DNA of 64,000 nt from Aequorivita aurantiaca. Lineage in GTDB: Bacteria > Bacteroidota > Bacteroidia > Flavobacteriales > Flavobacteriaceae. The notes beneath the pieces are model-generated. The model searched no databases. It was not told where the DNA came from and saw only the letters and a list, made by a program, of their open reading frames with translations. Position 1 is the stretch's first letter. Each line of letters starts with the position of its first letter. Location of the stretch: contig NZ_JAUGQQ010000007.1 in the NCBI RefSeq assembly GCF_030410135.1, positions 1 to 64,000 of the forward strand. Reading direction: 5' to 3'. This document shows, piece after piece, positions 18,516 through 28,643 of the stretch. The position numbers were made by a program, and so were the translations under genes.

Positions 18516-19031
18516 ATGAAATTTATCAAAATTGCTATTTTCTTTATTAGTCTTACAACATTCGCACAGGGAAAAGTTGGCGCTGTGGATATAGAGTATA
18601 TTCTTTCAAAAATGCCAGAATTAATTTCTGTTGAAACTGAAATACAAACCTATGGAGCCCAATTGGATACAGACCTCAATAAAAAATTGGAAGAATACAA
18701 AAAACTAGTAGAAACCTACAAACAAAGCGAGGCCACTTTCACTGAAGCACAGAAAACGGAAAAGCAAACTGAAATAATTACTATGGAACAGGAAATTCAA
18801 AAGTTCCAACAAAACGGTGCCAAATTAATGGATATAAAACAAACGGAGGCCCTCAAACCTCTTTATCAAAAAATAGGAGTGGCATTGGAAAAAGTCGCGA
18901 AAGCCCAAAATTACACCCAAGTGATGCAAACCACACAAGATATGGTTTATTTAGATCCCGAATATGATCTTACTGTTCCCATACTATTGGAATTAGGCAT
19001 AACCATAAATGCCGGAGAAGCTGGAAAATAA
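18516..19031 (+). CDS. ompH: OmpH/Skp-family periplasmic chaperone
   Basis: A 171-residue secreted protein: signal peptide (MKFIKIAIFFISLTTFAQG), then KVGAVDIEYILSKMPE, typical of OmpH, then a long coiled coil (about residues 40-120) and a C-terminal strand (DLTVPILLELGI). Skp trimers hold unfolded outer-membrane proteins in the periplasm. It stands alone with its own terminator. Confidence 0.9.
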   Translation: MKFIKIAIFFISLTTFAQGKVGAVDIEYILSKMPELISVETEIQTYGAQLDTDLNKKLEEYKKLVETYKQSEATFTEAQKTEKQTEIITMEQEIQKFQQNGAKLMDIKQTEALKPLYQKIGVALEKVAKAQNYTQVMQTTQDMVYLDPEYDLTVPILLELGITINAGEAGK

Positions 19032-19051
19032 TCATTCTTAATCCAAAAAAG

Positions 19052-19084
19052 AAAAACGTGATGCTTTTGGCTTCACGTTTTTTT
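19052..19084 (+). terminator. Intrinsic terminator of ompH
   Basis: AAAAACGTGA and TCACGTTTTT form a 10-bp stem followed by more T residues, about 20 bases after the ompH stop. The A-rich left arm could also serve the convergent guaB gene. Confidence 0.75.
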
Positions 19085-19142
19085 ATATTTAAAAATTACT
19101 CAAATTTTTTATTCAACCTTAAAAAATGTAACCACAGAAAGA

Positions 19143-20615
19143 TTATCTTGAATAGTTAGGTGATTCCTTGGTAATAGTCACATCGTGTGGATGGCTCTCA
19201 TTAATGCCACTTGCGGTAATTTTAATGAACTGTCCGGTTTTCTTCAATGTTTCAATATCCTTGGATCCACAATAGCCCATTCCCGCGCGCAAACCTCCGA
19301 TAAATTGTGTCATGCTTTCAACAAGGTCCCCTTTATATGGCACGCGCCCAACGATACCCTCTGGCACCAATTTTTTTATATCGTCCTCAACATCCTGAAA
19401 ATACCGGTCTTTTGAACCTTGTTTCATTGCCTCGACGGAACCCATGCCTCTGTATGATTTATACTTCCTACCTTCATAAATAATAGTTTCTCCGGGAGAT
19501 TCCTTGGTTCCGGCCAAAAGTGATCCGAGCATTACACAGTCCGCACCGGCAGCAATTGCCTTTGGAATATCGCCTGTATACCTAATTCCCCCATCTGCTA
19601 TAACAGGAATGCCACTACCTTGAATGGCTGCCGCAACTTCCAAGACCGCGGAAAATTGTGGAAAACCAACGCCCGCCACAACTCTCGTTGTGCAAATGGA
19701 TCCCGGACCGATTCCTACTTTTACGGCATCGGCACCGGCAGAAACCAAATATTTTGCCGCATCAGCAGTTGCAATATTTCCGACTATAACATCGAGATCA
19801 GGGAATTTTTGTTTCACTTGTTTCAAAACTTCCACCACCCCTTTTGTATGGCCATGCGCCGTATCAATAATTACGGCATCAATCTGCGCCTTTACCAACG
19901 CTTCGGCTCTTTCCACGGCATCTGCAGTAACACCTAAGGCAGCGGCCACTCTAAGTCGGCCATATTTGTCTTTATTGGCAAAAGGTTTTTGTGTGAGTTT
20001 GGTAATATCTCTAAATGTAATAAGTCCTAAAAGTTTGCCCTCATCGTTCACTACGGGCAATTTTTCAATTTTATTCTTTTGAAGAATAATCTCAGCTTCG
20101 GTCAATGACGTTCCCTGTGCCACGGTAACCAAGTTTTCGGATGTCATTACTTCGTGCAACGGACGTTTCAAATCCTTTTCAAAACGAAGGTCACGATTGG
20201 TAACAATGCCAATCAACTTTCCCTCCTCATCAGTAATAGGAATACCGCCAATACTGTATTCGCGCATTGTTTTTTGGGCATCGCCCACAGTATTTGCTTT
20301 CTTTAGCGTTACCGGGTCTATAATCATTCCGCTTTCGGCGCGTTTTACTTTGCGCACCTCTGCGGCCTGTTGCTCAATGGTCATATTTTTATGCAATACC
20401 CCAATACCCCCTTCGCGTGCAATGGCAATGGCCATTGCGCTTTCAGTTACAGTGTCCATTGCCGCCGAAACAATAGGCACGTTCAGCGTAATATTTCTCG
20501 AAAACTTGGTGGCGATGGAAACTTCTCGGGGTAAAACTTCGGAATAGGCAGGCACCAATAGTACATCGTCATACGTTAGGCCCTCTCCTAGAATTTTGTT
20601 GTCGTGTGCGGTCAT
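19143..20615 (-). CDS. guaB: Inosine-5'-monophosphate dehydrogenase
   Basis: A 490-residue enzyme that oxidises IMP to XMP with NAD, the committed step to GMP. It has paired CBS domains (about residues 95-205) inserted in the TIM barrel, the catalytic-cysteine loop [11 protein letters not shown] and the flap [11 protein letters not shown] chose [10 protein letters not shown] at 20615, because an ATG 7 codons upstream gives an unconserved extension. It has a promoter element at 20667-20674. Confidence 0.96.
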   Translation of the reverse strand: MTAHDNKILGEGLTYDDVLLVPAYSEVLPREVSIATKFSRNITLNVPIVSAAMDTVTESAMAIAIAREGGIGVLHKNMTIEQQAAEVRKVKRAESGMIIDPVTLKKANTVGDAQKTMREYSIGGIPITDEEGKLIGIVTNRDLRFEKDLKRPLHEVMTSENLVTVAQGTSLTEAEIILQKNKIEKLPVVNDEGKLLGLITFRDITKLTQKPFANKDKYGRLRVAAALGVTADAVERAEALVKAQIDAVIIDTAHGHTKGVVEVLKQVKQKFPDLDVIVGNIATADAAKYLVSAGADAVKVGIGPGSICTTRVVAGVGFPQFSAVLEVAAAIQGSGIPVIADGGIRYTGDIPKAIAAGADCVMLGSLLAGTKESPGETIIYEGRKYKSYRGMGSVEAMKQGSKDRYFQDVEDDIKKLVPEGIVGRVPYKGDLVESMTQFIGGLRAGMGYCGSKDIETLKKTGQFIKITASGINESHPHDVTITKESPNYSR

Positions 20616-20666
20616 TGCAATTAAATTAACTTTCAAGTTTGAAAGTGGTTATGGATTAATTGCGTG

Positions 20667-20674
20667 CAAATGTA
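20667..20674 (-). promoter_or_regulatory. Putative -7 element of guaB
   Basis: The reverse strand reads TACATTTG, matching TAnnTTTG, 52 bases before the chosen guaB start. No clear TTG box is seen 17-23 bases further upstream. Confidence 0.4.
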
Positions 20675-20733
20675 CTATAAATTCTTTAGTAAATTTATAC
20701 GTGAATAAGTAAACTTATTTTTGAAATTGACTC

Positions 20734-21213
20734 CTATCTGAATGAAACCTCTAATTGATGCTTATATTGAAGACGCATCAAGCCGGCCCATTGAAGCAGT
20801 ATTTTCCTTTCATTTTGGGAAAGGTTTCCGTGAATAATTGCATAAGACTTCAGCGGCATTTTTTCATTTTCTATCATTTCCACAAGGGCTTCCAGTTTGT
20901 GCTCCTTTTTGGTGACAGAATATTTGTTCCATTCCGAAACATTAAAATGGCTCTTTCCAGCTTCAATATGATCGTTTAGCCATAAGGAGAACGGGGCAAT
21001 TTCGGCGTACCAAGGATATTGGGTTCTGTCACTATGGCAATCGTAACAGTTTTCCCTTAGAATGGCAGCCACGGTTTCCGAAGGTTTTGTTTCAGCTTCA
21101 AAATAAGCAACACTTTCATAGCTGCCGTTATTTTTTTGGGGCCGAATGAACTGTAATGCAACCAAGGCTAAGAAAACTAAAATTAGGATTGCCTTTGGAA
21201 TTTTTTTCAGCAT
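20734..21213 (-). CDS. Haem-binding-domain protein
   Basis: A 159-residue protein with one N-terminal membrane anchor (about residues 9-24) and a periplasmic domain with a single c-type haem motif, C56-x-x-C59-H60 (NCYDCHSD), followed by YPWYAEIAPFSLW and a later MP pair (NEKMPLKSY). This is the Haem_bd family of Bacteroidota. It probably carries electrons, but its partner is unknown. Its start overlaps the nucleotidase stop by one base. Confidence 0.86.
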   Translation of the reverse strand: MLKKIPKAILILVFLALVALQFIRPQKNNGSYESVAYFEAETKPSETVAAILRENCYDCHSDRTQYPWYAEIAPFSLWLNDHIEAGKSHFNVSEWNKYSVTKKEHKLEALVEMIENEKMPLKSYAIIHGNLSQNERKILLQWAGLMRLQYKHQLEVSFR

Positions 21214-22751
21214 TATTCTTTTAAAGATTTTAAATAGAAGATTATCGCTTTTCTTATATCGGCTGACGTTTCGGTTTCGTTTGGTGTATAAATTTTTATG
21301 ATCCCATTATTTGCGGGAGTTAAAAATGGAATGTCCAATCCTTTCAGCAAAAAGTCGCTTATCGCGACGGAATATGTTTTACTGTCGCTAATAATTTTCC
21401 CGTTAGTTTGCCATTCTCCATTTTCATTTTGTGAAAAATTGTAGCGTTGCAAATAAGCACCTTGTCCACTTTGATTTTTACCATATTCAAGTATTTCCTT
21501 TAAAAGATTTCCTTTTAAATCTACCTTTAAAACGCTACCACCAAAAGGAAGCACTCTAAATATATCCACACTTGTTATATCTCCCACCAATCTATCGTCA
21601 ATTCTTATGGAGCCGCCGTTCACGAGAGCGCCATCTACCTTATTGGCGTAAACATATGCCATTGAACGGGTAATAAGTTCCCCCATATTGGTTTGCTTAC
21701 TTCTGTTTGCGGTATCGGTTCCATCTAGTGGTTTTGCGGCATAATATATTATTTCCTGTGGGTTTTCCACTACTTGCTTTAGTTGTTGGTTCATTAAGTC
21801 TGTCCATTTGCTCACAACACGTTCTACCTTTGCCGAGGAGGCTATTCTGTCCGTAACCATCATCAATTCGGAATTGATGTAGAGGTGCTTTGTCCGCAAG
21901 TTATAAATTAGGGTATGCACGTACACACTTTTCGCATTCGCATCTGCTTTGGCAATCATGGTTCTCCCTTCCTTTTCCAACATATTATTATGTTCGTGCC
22001 CGCCCATAATTAACGGAAGTGTCCTTAAGCGTTTGGCTATTTCAATATCTTCTTCCAACGATACATGCGTGAGGCCGACAACAAAATCAGCTTTTTGGAT
22101 TGCCAGATCGTAAGCCCTTACGGCATTTTCATAAATGTCCGCATAGGAAACATAATCTTTTGGATTGGAGGGAAGCGTAACCCCGAAAACACCAAATTTC
22201 ATTTTGTTTCCATCCGCATCAATGGCGGAAAAAGTTGAAAAATCCGAAGTAGGAACCGTGGAATATTCCCATTTTGTAGTGAAAGGAACGATGCCTTTTT
22301 CAGTTACGTGCCGAACATTTGCGGAGGTCCAGTTGAAATTGGATTCGTTCAAGCGATTTTGCAAGTCCTTTTCGCTTAAATCGAATTCATGGTTTCCGAA
22401 AGTTACTAGATCAATATCCATCGCATTTAGAACGTCAATCATTTGTTTTCCATTTACACGTTCACCGTCCACTTTTAAAGTTCCAATGAGGGATGGGTTA
22501 AGAAAATCGCCTGCCATAAACATAAATGTATTCGGAAATCGTTCTTTAATGGAATCGCGAATATGGGCAACGCGGGCCAAACCTCCATATTCACCACCGT
22601 TCAAAGGAGCTATTTCATAAACATCATTTATTTGAACAAATTTAATGGTTACCGCACCCGCCCCTTTTATGGGATCTTCCGGATACATTTGAAGGACTTC
22701 ACAACTCGAAAAGAAATAGCCCACAACGGCCAAAAGTAAATAGTTTCTCAT
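21213..22751 (-). CDS. Lipoprotein 5'-nucleotidase / metallophosphatase
   Basis: A 512-residue UshA-type protein. It has an N-terminal lipobox (FFSSC at about residue 17) and a calcineurin-like phosphoesterase domain with metal-binding motifs QINDVYEI, GDFLNP, GNHEFD, THVSLEED and GGHEHNN, followed by a C-terminal 5_nucleotid_C domain (VNGGSIRID). It probably removes phosphate from extracellular nucleotides. It starts directly after the HMG-CoA lyase stop, within an operon. Confidence 0.92.
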   Translation of the reverse strand: MRNYLLLAVVGYFFSSCEVLQMYPEDPIKGAGAVTIKFVQINDVYEIAPLNGGEYGGLARVAHIRDSIKERFPNTFMFMAGDFLNPSLIGTLKVDGERVNGKQMIDVLNAMDIDLVTFGNHEFDLSEKDLQNRLNESNFNWTSANVRHVTEKGIVPFTTKWEYSTVPTSDFSTFSAIDADGNKMKFGVFGVTLPSNPKDYVSYADIYENAVRAYDLAIQKADFVVGLTHVSLEEDIEIAKRLRTLPLIMGGHEHNNMLEKEGRTMIAKADANAKSVYVHTLIYNLRTKHLYINSELMMVTDRIASSAKVERVVSKWTDLMNQQLKQVVENPQEIIYYAAKPLDGTDTANRSKQTNMGELITRSMAYVYANKVDGALVNGGSIRIDDRLVGDITSVDIFRVLPFGGSVLKVDLKGNLLKEILEYGKNQSGQGAYLQRYNFSQNENGEWQTNGKIISDSKTYSVAISDFLLKGLDIPFLTPANNGIIKIYTPNETETSADIRKAIIFYLKSLKE

Positions 22752-23615
22752 TTAATGGTATTTAGTAAAAATTTTGGTTGCTTCATTGTGCGCGCTTTCA
22801 AAAGACATGGGATTAATGCTGTTCGAAATTTTTTCGGCCGTAAAATAGCTGATCATTTTTTCGGTTGGCATGTTTCCCGTCAATTCATCCTTTGCCATCG
22901 GGCACCCTCCAAAACCTTGAATGGCACCGTCAAATCTTCTGCAGCCCGCTTTATATGCTGCGTCAATTTTTTCGTGCCAGGCGTTGGGAGTGGTGTGCAA
23001 ATGCGCGCCAAATTCTATGTGGGGATATTTGGGTATCAAGTTAGTAAATAAATATGAAATAATTGCAGGAGTAGATGTGCCCACCGTATCGCTAAGCGAA
23101 AGAATTTTTACGCCCATAGCCGAAAGTTTTTCCGTCCATTCACCCACTATTTCCACATTCCACGGGTCGCCGTAAGGATTGCCAAAGCCCATGGAAAGAT
23201 AGGCCACCACTTCTTTGTTGTGTTTATCGGCAAGGTTTAGAATTTCCTGAAGCAGCACCAAGGATTCCGCAATTGTTTTATGTGTATTGCGCATTTGGAA
23301 ATTTTCCGAAATAGAAAAAGGATATCCCAAATAATCAATTTCGGAATATTCTACGGCTTCCTCCGCCCCTCGGAAATTCGCGATAATGGCCAAGAGTTTA
23401 CTTTTTGAAGCTGAAAGGTCCAAACGAGAAATCACTTCCGCCGTATCCTGCATTTGCGGAATTGCCTTTGGCGAAACGAAACTGCCAAAATCAATGGTAT
23501 CAAAACCGCAGCGCAATAACGACTGAATGTATTGAACCTTTTTTTCAGTGGGAATCCACTCTTTGATACCTTGCATGGCATCACGCGGACATTCTATGAT
23601 TTTTACTTGCTGCAT
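22752..23615 (-). CDS. Hydroxymethylglutaryl-CoA lyase
   Basis: A 287-residue TIM-barrel lyase of leucine and ketone-body breakdown (HMG-CoA to acetyl-CoA and acetoacetate). It shows ECPRDAMQGI near the start (a D-x-Q variant of the DGLQ motif), the metal-binding pair HLHTT, and the signature GFGGCPMAKDELTGNM with the catalytic cysteine. Leucine dehydrogenase lies 5 kb away, which fits branched-chain amino acid catabolism. It follows lysE by 53 bases in the same direction. Confidence 0.92.
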   Translation of the reverse strand: MQQVKIIECPRDAMQGIKEWIPTEKKVQYIQSLLRCGFDTIDFGSFVSPKAIPQMQDTAEVISRLDLSASKSKLLAIIANFRGAEEAVEYSEIDYLGYPFSISENFQMRNTHKTIAESLVLLQEILNLADKHNKEVVAYLSMGFGNPYGDPWNVEIVGEWTEKLSAMGVKILSLSDTVGTSTPAIISYLFTNLIPKYPHIEFGAHLHTTPNAWHEKIDAAYKAGCRRFDGAIQGFGGCPMAKDELTGNMPTEKMISYFTAEKISNSINPMSFESAHNEATKIFTKYH

Positions 23616-23668
23616 TGCTTCAAAGATATAAATTCCTGCTTAGGGAAAAATCTATCCCATTTAAGAAT

Positions 23669-24283
23669 TTAAGGCAGTAAAATGAAAACGGCGATGCCAA
23701 CAAAGACGAGTATTTGGAGCCATTTCAAAACAATCCCCATATCTTTCCAATTTAAAAGCAGGGTTGAAATCCGCCCCGCAGCCAATGAAATTGTACTAAA
23801 GGTGAAAAAGGAAATGGCCATAAAAACCAAACCCAGCACATAAAATTGAAGCACGGTGTTTCCTTCTTTATTCCAAAGAAACCCCGGAAAAAAAGCCAAA
23901 AAGAAAATCATCACTTTCGGGTTCAGTAAATTCATAATTACGCCAGTGTTGAAAAGTTGTAAATATGATTTTTTCGGCGCGTTCTCAGCCAATGAAATGT
24001 GTTCATCACTTTTATAAACCTTGTATGCTAAGTACAGCAAATAGCACGCACCCAAAACTTTTATACCGTAAAACAATTCTTCGGAAGTCGTAATTATCGC
24101 GGAAACGCCAAAAGCTAAAAGAGTAGTGTGGACAATGCAACCGCTGATCAATCCCGCAGTTGTGGCTATGCCGCTTTTGGTTCCGTTCACCAAAGATTGC
24201 GTTAGCACATAAATATTATCGGGTCCCGGGGAAATGGCGAGGGCAAGCGTTGCAATGGAAAATGAAATTAAGGTTTCAATCAT
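23669..24283 (-). CDS. LysE-family amino acid exporter
   Basis: A 204-residue inner-membrane protein with six hydrophobic segments. It shows the LysE/RhtB N-terminal signature [15 protein letters not shown] and a mid-protein [13 protein letters not shown]. Members export amino acids or related compounds, and the substrate is not predictable. Its start overlaps the pyrD stop by four bases. Confidence 0.9.
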   Translation of the reverse strand: MIETLISFSIATLALAISPGPDNIYVLTQSLVNGTKSGIATTAGLISGCIVHTTLLAFGVSAIITTSEELFYGIKVLGACYLLYLAYKVYKSDEHISLAENAPKKSYLQLFNTGVIMNLLNPKVMIFFLAFFPGFLWNKEGNTVLQFYVLGLVFMAISFFTFSTISLAAGRISTLLLNWKDMGIVLKWLQILVFVGIAVFILLP

Positions 24284-25308
24284 TTCCGTTCTAAAATCGC
24301 TTTGTTTATTTGCTTTATTAAATCGGGACCTTCGTAAATAAATCCGGTGTAAAGCTGTAGCAAACTCGCTCCCGCATCCAATTTTTCCAAAGCATCATCT
24401 GCCGAATGAATTCCACCAACGCCAATAATTGGAAAAGCTTTATTACTTTTTTCCGACAGAAAACGGATAACCTCAGTGGTCCTAATTTTTAAAGGTTTTC
24501 CGCTCAAACCCCCCATTTCCTTTTTATTTTCGGAAGAAATTCCGTTGCGGGAAATGGTGGTGTTCGTAGCAATAATCCCGTCAATTTTTGTGGTTTCAAC
24601 AATTTCAATAATATCCAAAAGTTGCTCATTGGTTAAATCTGGCGCAATTTTTAAAAGTATGGGTTTACGTTTTTTCCGCGAATTATTTCTATTTTGAAGT
24701 GTTTGCAATAAATCGGTCAACGGTTTCTTTTCCTGCAATTCCCGTAGATTTGGAGTATTCGGCGAACTAACGTTTACCACAAAATAATCCACATAATTAA
24801 AAAGCGCATCAAAACAAATTATATAATCGTTAACCGCTTCCTCATTTGGCGTGATTTTGTTTTTGCCAATATTTCCGCCAATTAAAACATGCTTTTCATT
24901 GAGTGCATTTTTCTTCAATCTTTCGACTGCTTCTTCCACCCCGCCATTATTAAACCCCATTCGGTTTATTATTGCGGAATCTTCCCTCAATCGGAACAAA
25001 CGTGGCTTTTCATTTCCAGGCTGCGGTTTTGGCGTCACGGTTCCTATTTCAATAAAACCAAAACCGAAATTTGAAAGTTCTTTATAAAGTTTCGCGTCCT
25101 TATCAAAACCCGCCGCAAGTCCCACGGGATTTGGAAATTTTAAACCGAAAAGTTCACGTTCAAGTTTGGGATTTTCCACTTTATATACATTACGGAAAAA
25201 ACTTCCGAAGCCAATTTTGTGAAAAAATCTAATTGCCGAAAAAGTAAAATGATGGATTTTTTCCGGGTCGAAACCAAAAAATATTGGGCGGATAAAAGTT
25301 TTGTACAT
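24280..25308 (-). CDS. pyrD: Dihydroorotate dehydrogenase (quinone), class 2
   Basis: A 342-residue membrane-associated flavoenzyme oxidising dihydroorotate to orotate with quinone in pyrimidine synthesis. It has a class 2 N-terminal amphipathic extension, GLAAGFDKD, the catalytic-serine loop [14 protein letters not shown], and FMN phosphate-binding [11 protein letters not shown]. It is the first gene of a leftward operon (pyrD, lysE, HMG-CoA lyase, nucleotidase, haem protein) and diverges from pepT. Confidence 0.95.
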   Translation of the reverse strand: MYKTFIRPIFFGFDPEKIHHFTFSAIRFFHKIGFGSFFRNVYKVENPKLERELFGLKFPNPVGLAAGFDKDAKLYKELSNFGFGFIEIGTVTPKPQPGNEKPRLFRLREDSAIINRMGFNNGGVEEAVERLKKNALNEKHVLIGGNIGKNKITPNEEAVNDYIICFDALFNYVDYFVVNVSSPNTPNLRELQEKKPLTDLLQTLQNRNNSRKKRKPILLKIAPDLTNEQLLDIIEIVETTKIDGIIATNTTISRNGISSENKKEMGGLSGKPLKIRTTEVIRFLSEKSNKAFPIIGVGGIHSADDALEKLDAGASLLQLYTGFIYEGPDLIKQINKAILERK

Positions 25309-25325
25309 AGTTGAAAAATGTGGTA

Positions 25326-25333
25326 CAAAAATA
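25326..25333 (-). promoter_or_regulatory. Putative -7 element of pyrD operon
   Basis: The reverse strand reads TATTTTTG (TAnnTTTG match) 18 bases before the pyrD ATG, implying a leader of about 10 bases. Confidence 0.4.
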
Positions 25334-25393
25334 CACTAAACAATGTATTTGTTCTTTTGAATATGCGTTATTTTGCAACGTAAAAGAAAAGTT

Positions 25394-26656
25394 ATGATTG
25401 AAAAAATACACCTTATTGAACGTTTCAAAAAATACGTTACCATTGACACCGAAAGTGATCCAAACAGCAATACTACCCCAAGCACGAAAAAGCAGTGGGA
25501 CCTCGCAAACTTACTAGCCGAAGAGCTGAAACAGATAGGAATGGAAGACGTAAGCATTGATGAAAATGCATACATCATGGCCACGCTGCCCTCCAATGTT
25601 CCGCATCACGTACCGGTGTTAGGCTTTGTTTCCCATTTTGATACTTCGCCGGATTTTACCGGGGCTAACGTGAAACCGCAAATTGTTGAGAACTACAATG
25701 GAAAGGAAATAGTTTTAAATGCAGAAAAAAATATCGTTCTTTCGCCAGATTATTTTGAGGATTTGTTGCTGTACAAAGGGCAAACTTTAATTACCACCGA
25801 CGGCACAACACTTTTGGGAGCCGATGATAAAGCAGGAATCACAGAAATTGTTTCGGCGATGGAATATTTATTAAACCATCCCGAAATAAAACACGGAAAA
25901 ATCCGCGTTGGCTTCACGCCCGATGAGGAAATTGGCCGTGGCGCGCATAAATTTGATGTGAAGAAATTCGGGGCAGATTGGGCTTACACCATGGACGGAA
26001 GCCAAGTGGGCGAACTTGAATTTGAAAATTTCAATGCCGCAGGCGCTGTTGTCACCATCCAGGGAAAAATTGTGCATCCCGGTTATGCGAAAGGAAAAAT
26101 GGTGAATAGTATGTACATTGCTACGGATTACATCAATTCACTGCCAAGGCTCGAAACCCCCGAACACACCGAAGGCCGCGAAGGATTTTTTCATTTGCAC
26201 AATATTAAGGGGACAGTTGATGAGACTAAATTAGAGTACATTATTCGCGACCATGACAAAAAACATTTTGAGGCACGAAAGGAAATGATGCAAAAACTTG
26301 CCGATGAATTGAATGAGCAGTTTGAAATGGAAATTATTACCGTTGAAATAAAAGATCAATATTTCAATATGCGCGAAAAAATTGAGCCGGTAATGCATAT
26401 TGTGAAAATTGCCAAACAGGCTATGGAGCAAGCAGGCATCGAGCCAATAATAAAACCAATTCGGGGTGGAACGGACGGCTCACAGTTGAGTTTTATGGGA
26501 TTGCCTTGCCCAAATATTTTTGCGGGTGGGCACAACTTTCACGGAAGGTATGAATATGTACCCGTGGAAAGTATGCAAAAAGCGGTGGAAGTAATCGTGA
26601 ATATCGCGCAATTGACCGCACAGGATATTTCCAAATTTAAAATGGAAGAAGAATAA
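25394..26656 (+). CDS. pepT: Peptidase T (tripeptidase)
   Basis: A 420-residue M20 metallopeptidase that removes N-terminal residues from tripeptides. Zinc-ligand motifs include [18 protein letters not shown] and TPDEEIGRG, with a late [12 protein letters not shown] and [12 protein letters not shown] chose ATG 25394 ([11 protein letters not shown]), because the ATG at 25373 adds seven basic residues not seen in the family. Confidence 0.94.
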   Translation: MIEKIHLIERFKKYVTIDTESDPNSNTTPSTKKQWDLANLLAEELKQIGMEDVSIDENAYIMATLPSNVPHHVPVLGFVSHFDTSPDFTGANVKPQIVENYNGKEIVLNAEKNIVLSPDYFEDLLLYKGQTLITTDGTTLLGADDKAGITEIVSAMEYLLNHPEIKHGKIRVGFTPDEEIGRGAHKFDVKKFGADWAYTMDGSQVGELEFENFNAAGAVVTIQGKIVHPGYAKGKMVNSMYIATDYINSLPRLETPEHTEGREGFFHLHNIKGTVDETKLEYIIRDHDKKHFEARKEMMQKLADELNEQFEMEIITVEIKDQYFNMREKIEPVMHIVKIAKQAMEQAGIEPIIKPIRGGTDGSQLSFMGLPCPNIFAGGHNFHGRYEYVPVESMQKAVEVIVNIAQLTAQDISKFKMEEE

Positions 26657-26696
26657 AGGTAAAGTATCCAAAAATCCTAGCTAACTATTTAAAAAA

Positions 26697-26735
26697 AAGC
26701 ACCAAATTCCAAATAAAAATTGGAAGTTGGTGCTT
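26697..26735. terminator. Bidirectional terminator between pepT and yajC
   Basis: AAGCACCAAATTCCA (26697-26711) pairs with TGGAAGTTGGTGCTT (26721-26735), with one small mismatch, around a short AT loop. The reverse strand has an eight-T run after the stem, so it best serves the leftward yajC operon. It lies 40 bases after the pepT stop. Confidence 0.78.
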
Positions 26736-26756
26736 TATATTATTTCCTTTTTACTG

Positions 26757-27047
26757 CTACTTTTTCTCTTTTACCGGAGCATTCAATTTTGCGGTTTTTT
26801 CCATTGAAATAGCTGCCCTTTCAAACTTTATTTTTCCGGCGCCACACTCAATTACGCAAGTTCCATCATCATACAATTCTGAAATTTTACCGTGAATGCC
26901 ACCCAAGGTTATTACTTTGTCGCCTTTTTTCAGTTGGGCGGCAAACTGTTTCTCTTGTTTGGCTTTTTTCATTTGTGGGCGTATCAAGAATAGATACATT
27001 ACCAGAAACAATAAAATTATCGGTAAAAAACTTTGAATTTGATCCAT
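26757..27047 (-). CDS. yajC: Preprotein translocase subunit YajC
   Basis: A 96-residue protein with one N-terminal membrane helix (FLPIILLFLVMYLFLIRPQM) followed by the KKGDKVITLGGIHGKI signature of YajC. It associates with SecDF in the Sec translocase. It is the last gene before a terminator and follows the DUF1573 gene by 25 bases. Confidence 0.95.
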   Translation of the reverse strand: MDQIQSFLPIILLFLVMYLFLIRPQMKKAKQEKQFAAQLKKGDKVITLGGIHGKISELYDDGTCVIECGAGKIKFERAAISMEKTAKLNAPVKEKK

Positions 27048-27072
27048 AGCAATTATTTGGGAATTCTAAATA

Positions 27073-27558
27073 TTATTTAGTGGTTGGAGTTTTTATGGGA
27101 GTGGCAGACGCACCAGCTTTCGGATTTACAAAAGCCTTAATTGTAAGTGTTTCCACACCAGCTTTTGTGTTTGTTGTAAGCGTTACAGTCTTGCTAACTT
27201 GATTTTGACCACTACCGTTAAATTTTACCAACAACTGTCCTTCTGCACCTGGGGCAATTGGCTCCTTAGTGTATTCCGGCACTGTACAACCACAGCTACT
27301 TTTGGCGTTTACAATCATTAAAGGAGCTTCGCCAGTGTTTTTAAATTTAAATAAGTGCTCTACGTTTGTTCCTTGGTCAATAGTTCCGAAATCGAATACA
27401 TCTTCCTCAAAAGTGATTGCTGGAAATTTGCCCGATTCTGCATCGCGTGCTTCCGCAGTGGCAACGTTTTCTTCATTTACTTTGTCTGCGGCATTGTCTT
27501 TACAAGATGCAAAGGCAAAAACAGATAGTATTGCTACTATTAATACTGATTTTTTCAT
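27073..27558 (-). CDS. DUF1573 lipoprotein
   Basis: A 161-residue predicted lipoprotein (lipobox FAFASC at about residue 19). It has an Ig-like DUF1573 domain (residues about 50-145) carrying FDFGTIDQGTNVEHLFKFKN and the paired cysteines SSCGCTVPEY. Function is unknown. The family is common in Bacteroidota and is exported to the periplasm or outer membrane. It lies between nusB and yajC, as in many Flavobacteria. Confidence 0.9.
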   Translation of the reverse strand: MKKSVLIVAILSVFAFASCKDNAADKVNEENVATAEARDAESGKFPAITFEEDVFDFGTIDQGTNVEHLFKFKNTGEAPLMIVNAKSSCGCTVPEYTKEPIAPGAEGQLLVKFNGSGQNQVSKTVTLTTNTKAGVETLTIKAFVNPKAGASATPIKTPTTK

Positions 27559-27587
27559 GATAATTATATTTTATGTTTTTAGCAGGC

Positions 27588-27595
27588 CAAAAATA
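27588..27595 (-). promoter_or_regulatory. Putative -7 element of DUF1573-yajC
   Basis: The reverse strand reads TATTTTTG, 30 bases before the DUF1573 ATG, in the gap after nusB. This suggests the pair can be transcribed separately from nusB. Confidence 0.4.
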
Positions 27596-27610
27596 GGTAT
27601 TTTTTTATTT

Positions 27611-28555
27611 TTACTGAAGGCCACGGCCAATTTTATTCAGTTTGCCCTCCTCTTCAAATTCCTTCACAATCTTGTCCAAAATTCCGTTTACAAAGATGCT
27701 GCTTTTGGGAGTGGAATATTCTTTGGAAACTTCCAGATATTCATTAATTGTAGCCCTTACGGGAATGGATGGGAAATAAAGGAATTCGGCAATGCCCATT
27801 TTAAGGATTATTAAATCTACATCGGCAATGCGCTCTTGGTCCCAATTAGGGGTTTTTCCTTCAATCTGTGCATTGAGTTTGTCCTCGTTCAAAATAACTT
27901 TTCTGAAAAGCTGCAGTGCGTACTCACGATCTTCTTCATTTTTATAAAGGTTGGGAACCAAAAGTGTGGCGGCGTTTTTTTCATTTAATTTGTCGAGCAT
28001 TTTAACGATGGCAGTGTTTACAATGGGAAAGTCATCAACCCACGTCAACCGCTTGTCTTCTAAATAATCGTATAACTTTTCATTGGGGGCGATAATTTCT
28101 TTAAACACCTTAAGAACGAATTCTTGGTCTTCCTTAAAAGTGGTTTCCTTTTTGGAAAGATAGAAATCATACCATTGCTGTTGGCGCAATTCCTTAAATA
28201 TGATGTTTACGTATTCCCCGTCCAGCGCCCAATAATCAAGTTTTTTCTTGTTTATAACATCCTTAAAGATGGTGTTGTTGCCAATTAGCCGTATTAACTT
28301 ATTGTCCACAAAAGTGCGGCTCGGATTTTTTTCTGAAGCAGTGGCAAGATGTTTTTTCTGTGATATTAAAAGATAATTATCCGCTTGTTCCTGAAGTGAT
28401 ACCAAAAATTGCAAAAGCAATAAATATAGGTCCAGCATTTGGTCTATACTGTGAAGCAGAAATTTTTCCTGCGAATCAATATCGGGGTTTACGCGTTGGT
28501 TATAGGCATAAACGGACTGTAACACTTTTACTCGGATATGTCTTCTTGTAAGCAT
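27611..28555 (-). CDS. nusB: Transcription antitermination factor NusB (long Bacteroidota form)
   Basis: A 314-residue protein. The N-terminus (MLTRRHIRVKVLQSVYAYNQ) and C-terminal half (ILKMGIAEFLYFPSIPVRATINEYLEVSKEYS, here partly quoted in pieces of the NusB core IPVRATINEYLE) match NusB. The central 150-residue expansion is usual in Bacteroidota, where NusB is twice the length of the E. coli protein. It binds boxA RNA with NusE during ribosomal RNA transcription. Confidence 0.92.
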   Translation of the reverse strand: MLTRRHIRVKVLQSVYAYNQRVNPDIDSQEKFLLHSIDQMLDLYLLLLQFLVSLQEQADNYLLISQKKHLATASEKNPSRTFVDNKLIRLIGNNTIFKDVINKKKLDYWALDGEYVNIIFKELRQQQWYDFYLSKKETTFKEDQEFVLKVFKEIIAPNEKLYDYLEDKRLTWVDDFPIVNTAIVKMLDKLNEKNAATLLVPNLYKNEEDREYALQLFRKVILNEDKLNAQIEGKTPNWDQERIADVDLIILKMGIAEFLYFPSIPVRATINEYLEVSKEYSTPKSSIFVNGILDKIVKEFEEEGKLNKIGRGLQ

Positions 28556-28590
28556 ATTTTTCTATGAAAGAACTGATTTAAAGGAACAAC

Positions 28591-28622
28591 GCACAAGAAA
28601 ATTCTTGTGCGCCGCAAAGATA
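28591..28622 (-). promoter_or_regulatory. nusB promoter element and leader hairpin
   Basis: The reverse strand has TATCTTTG (28622 to 28615), a TAnnTTTG match. Immediately downstream, GCACAAGA and TCTTGTGC (28591-28610) form a perfect 8-bp stem with a 4-base loop at or near the transcript start. It may stabilise the nusB leader or act as a weak terminator for leucine dehydrogenase transcripts. Confidence 0.45.
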
Positions 28623-28643
28623 GTATTTTATAAAAGAGGAAAT

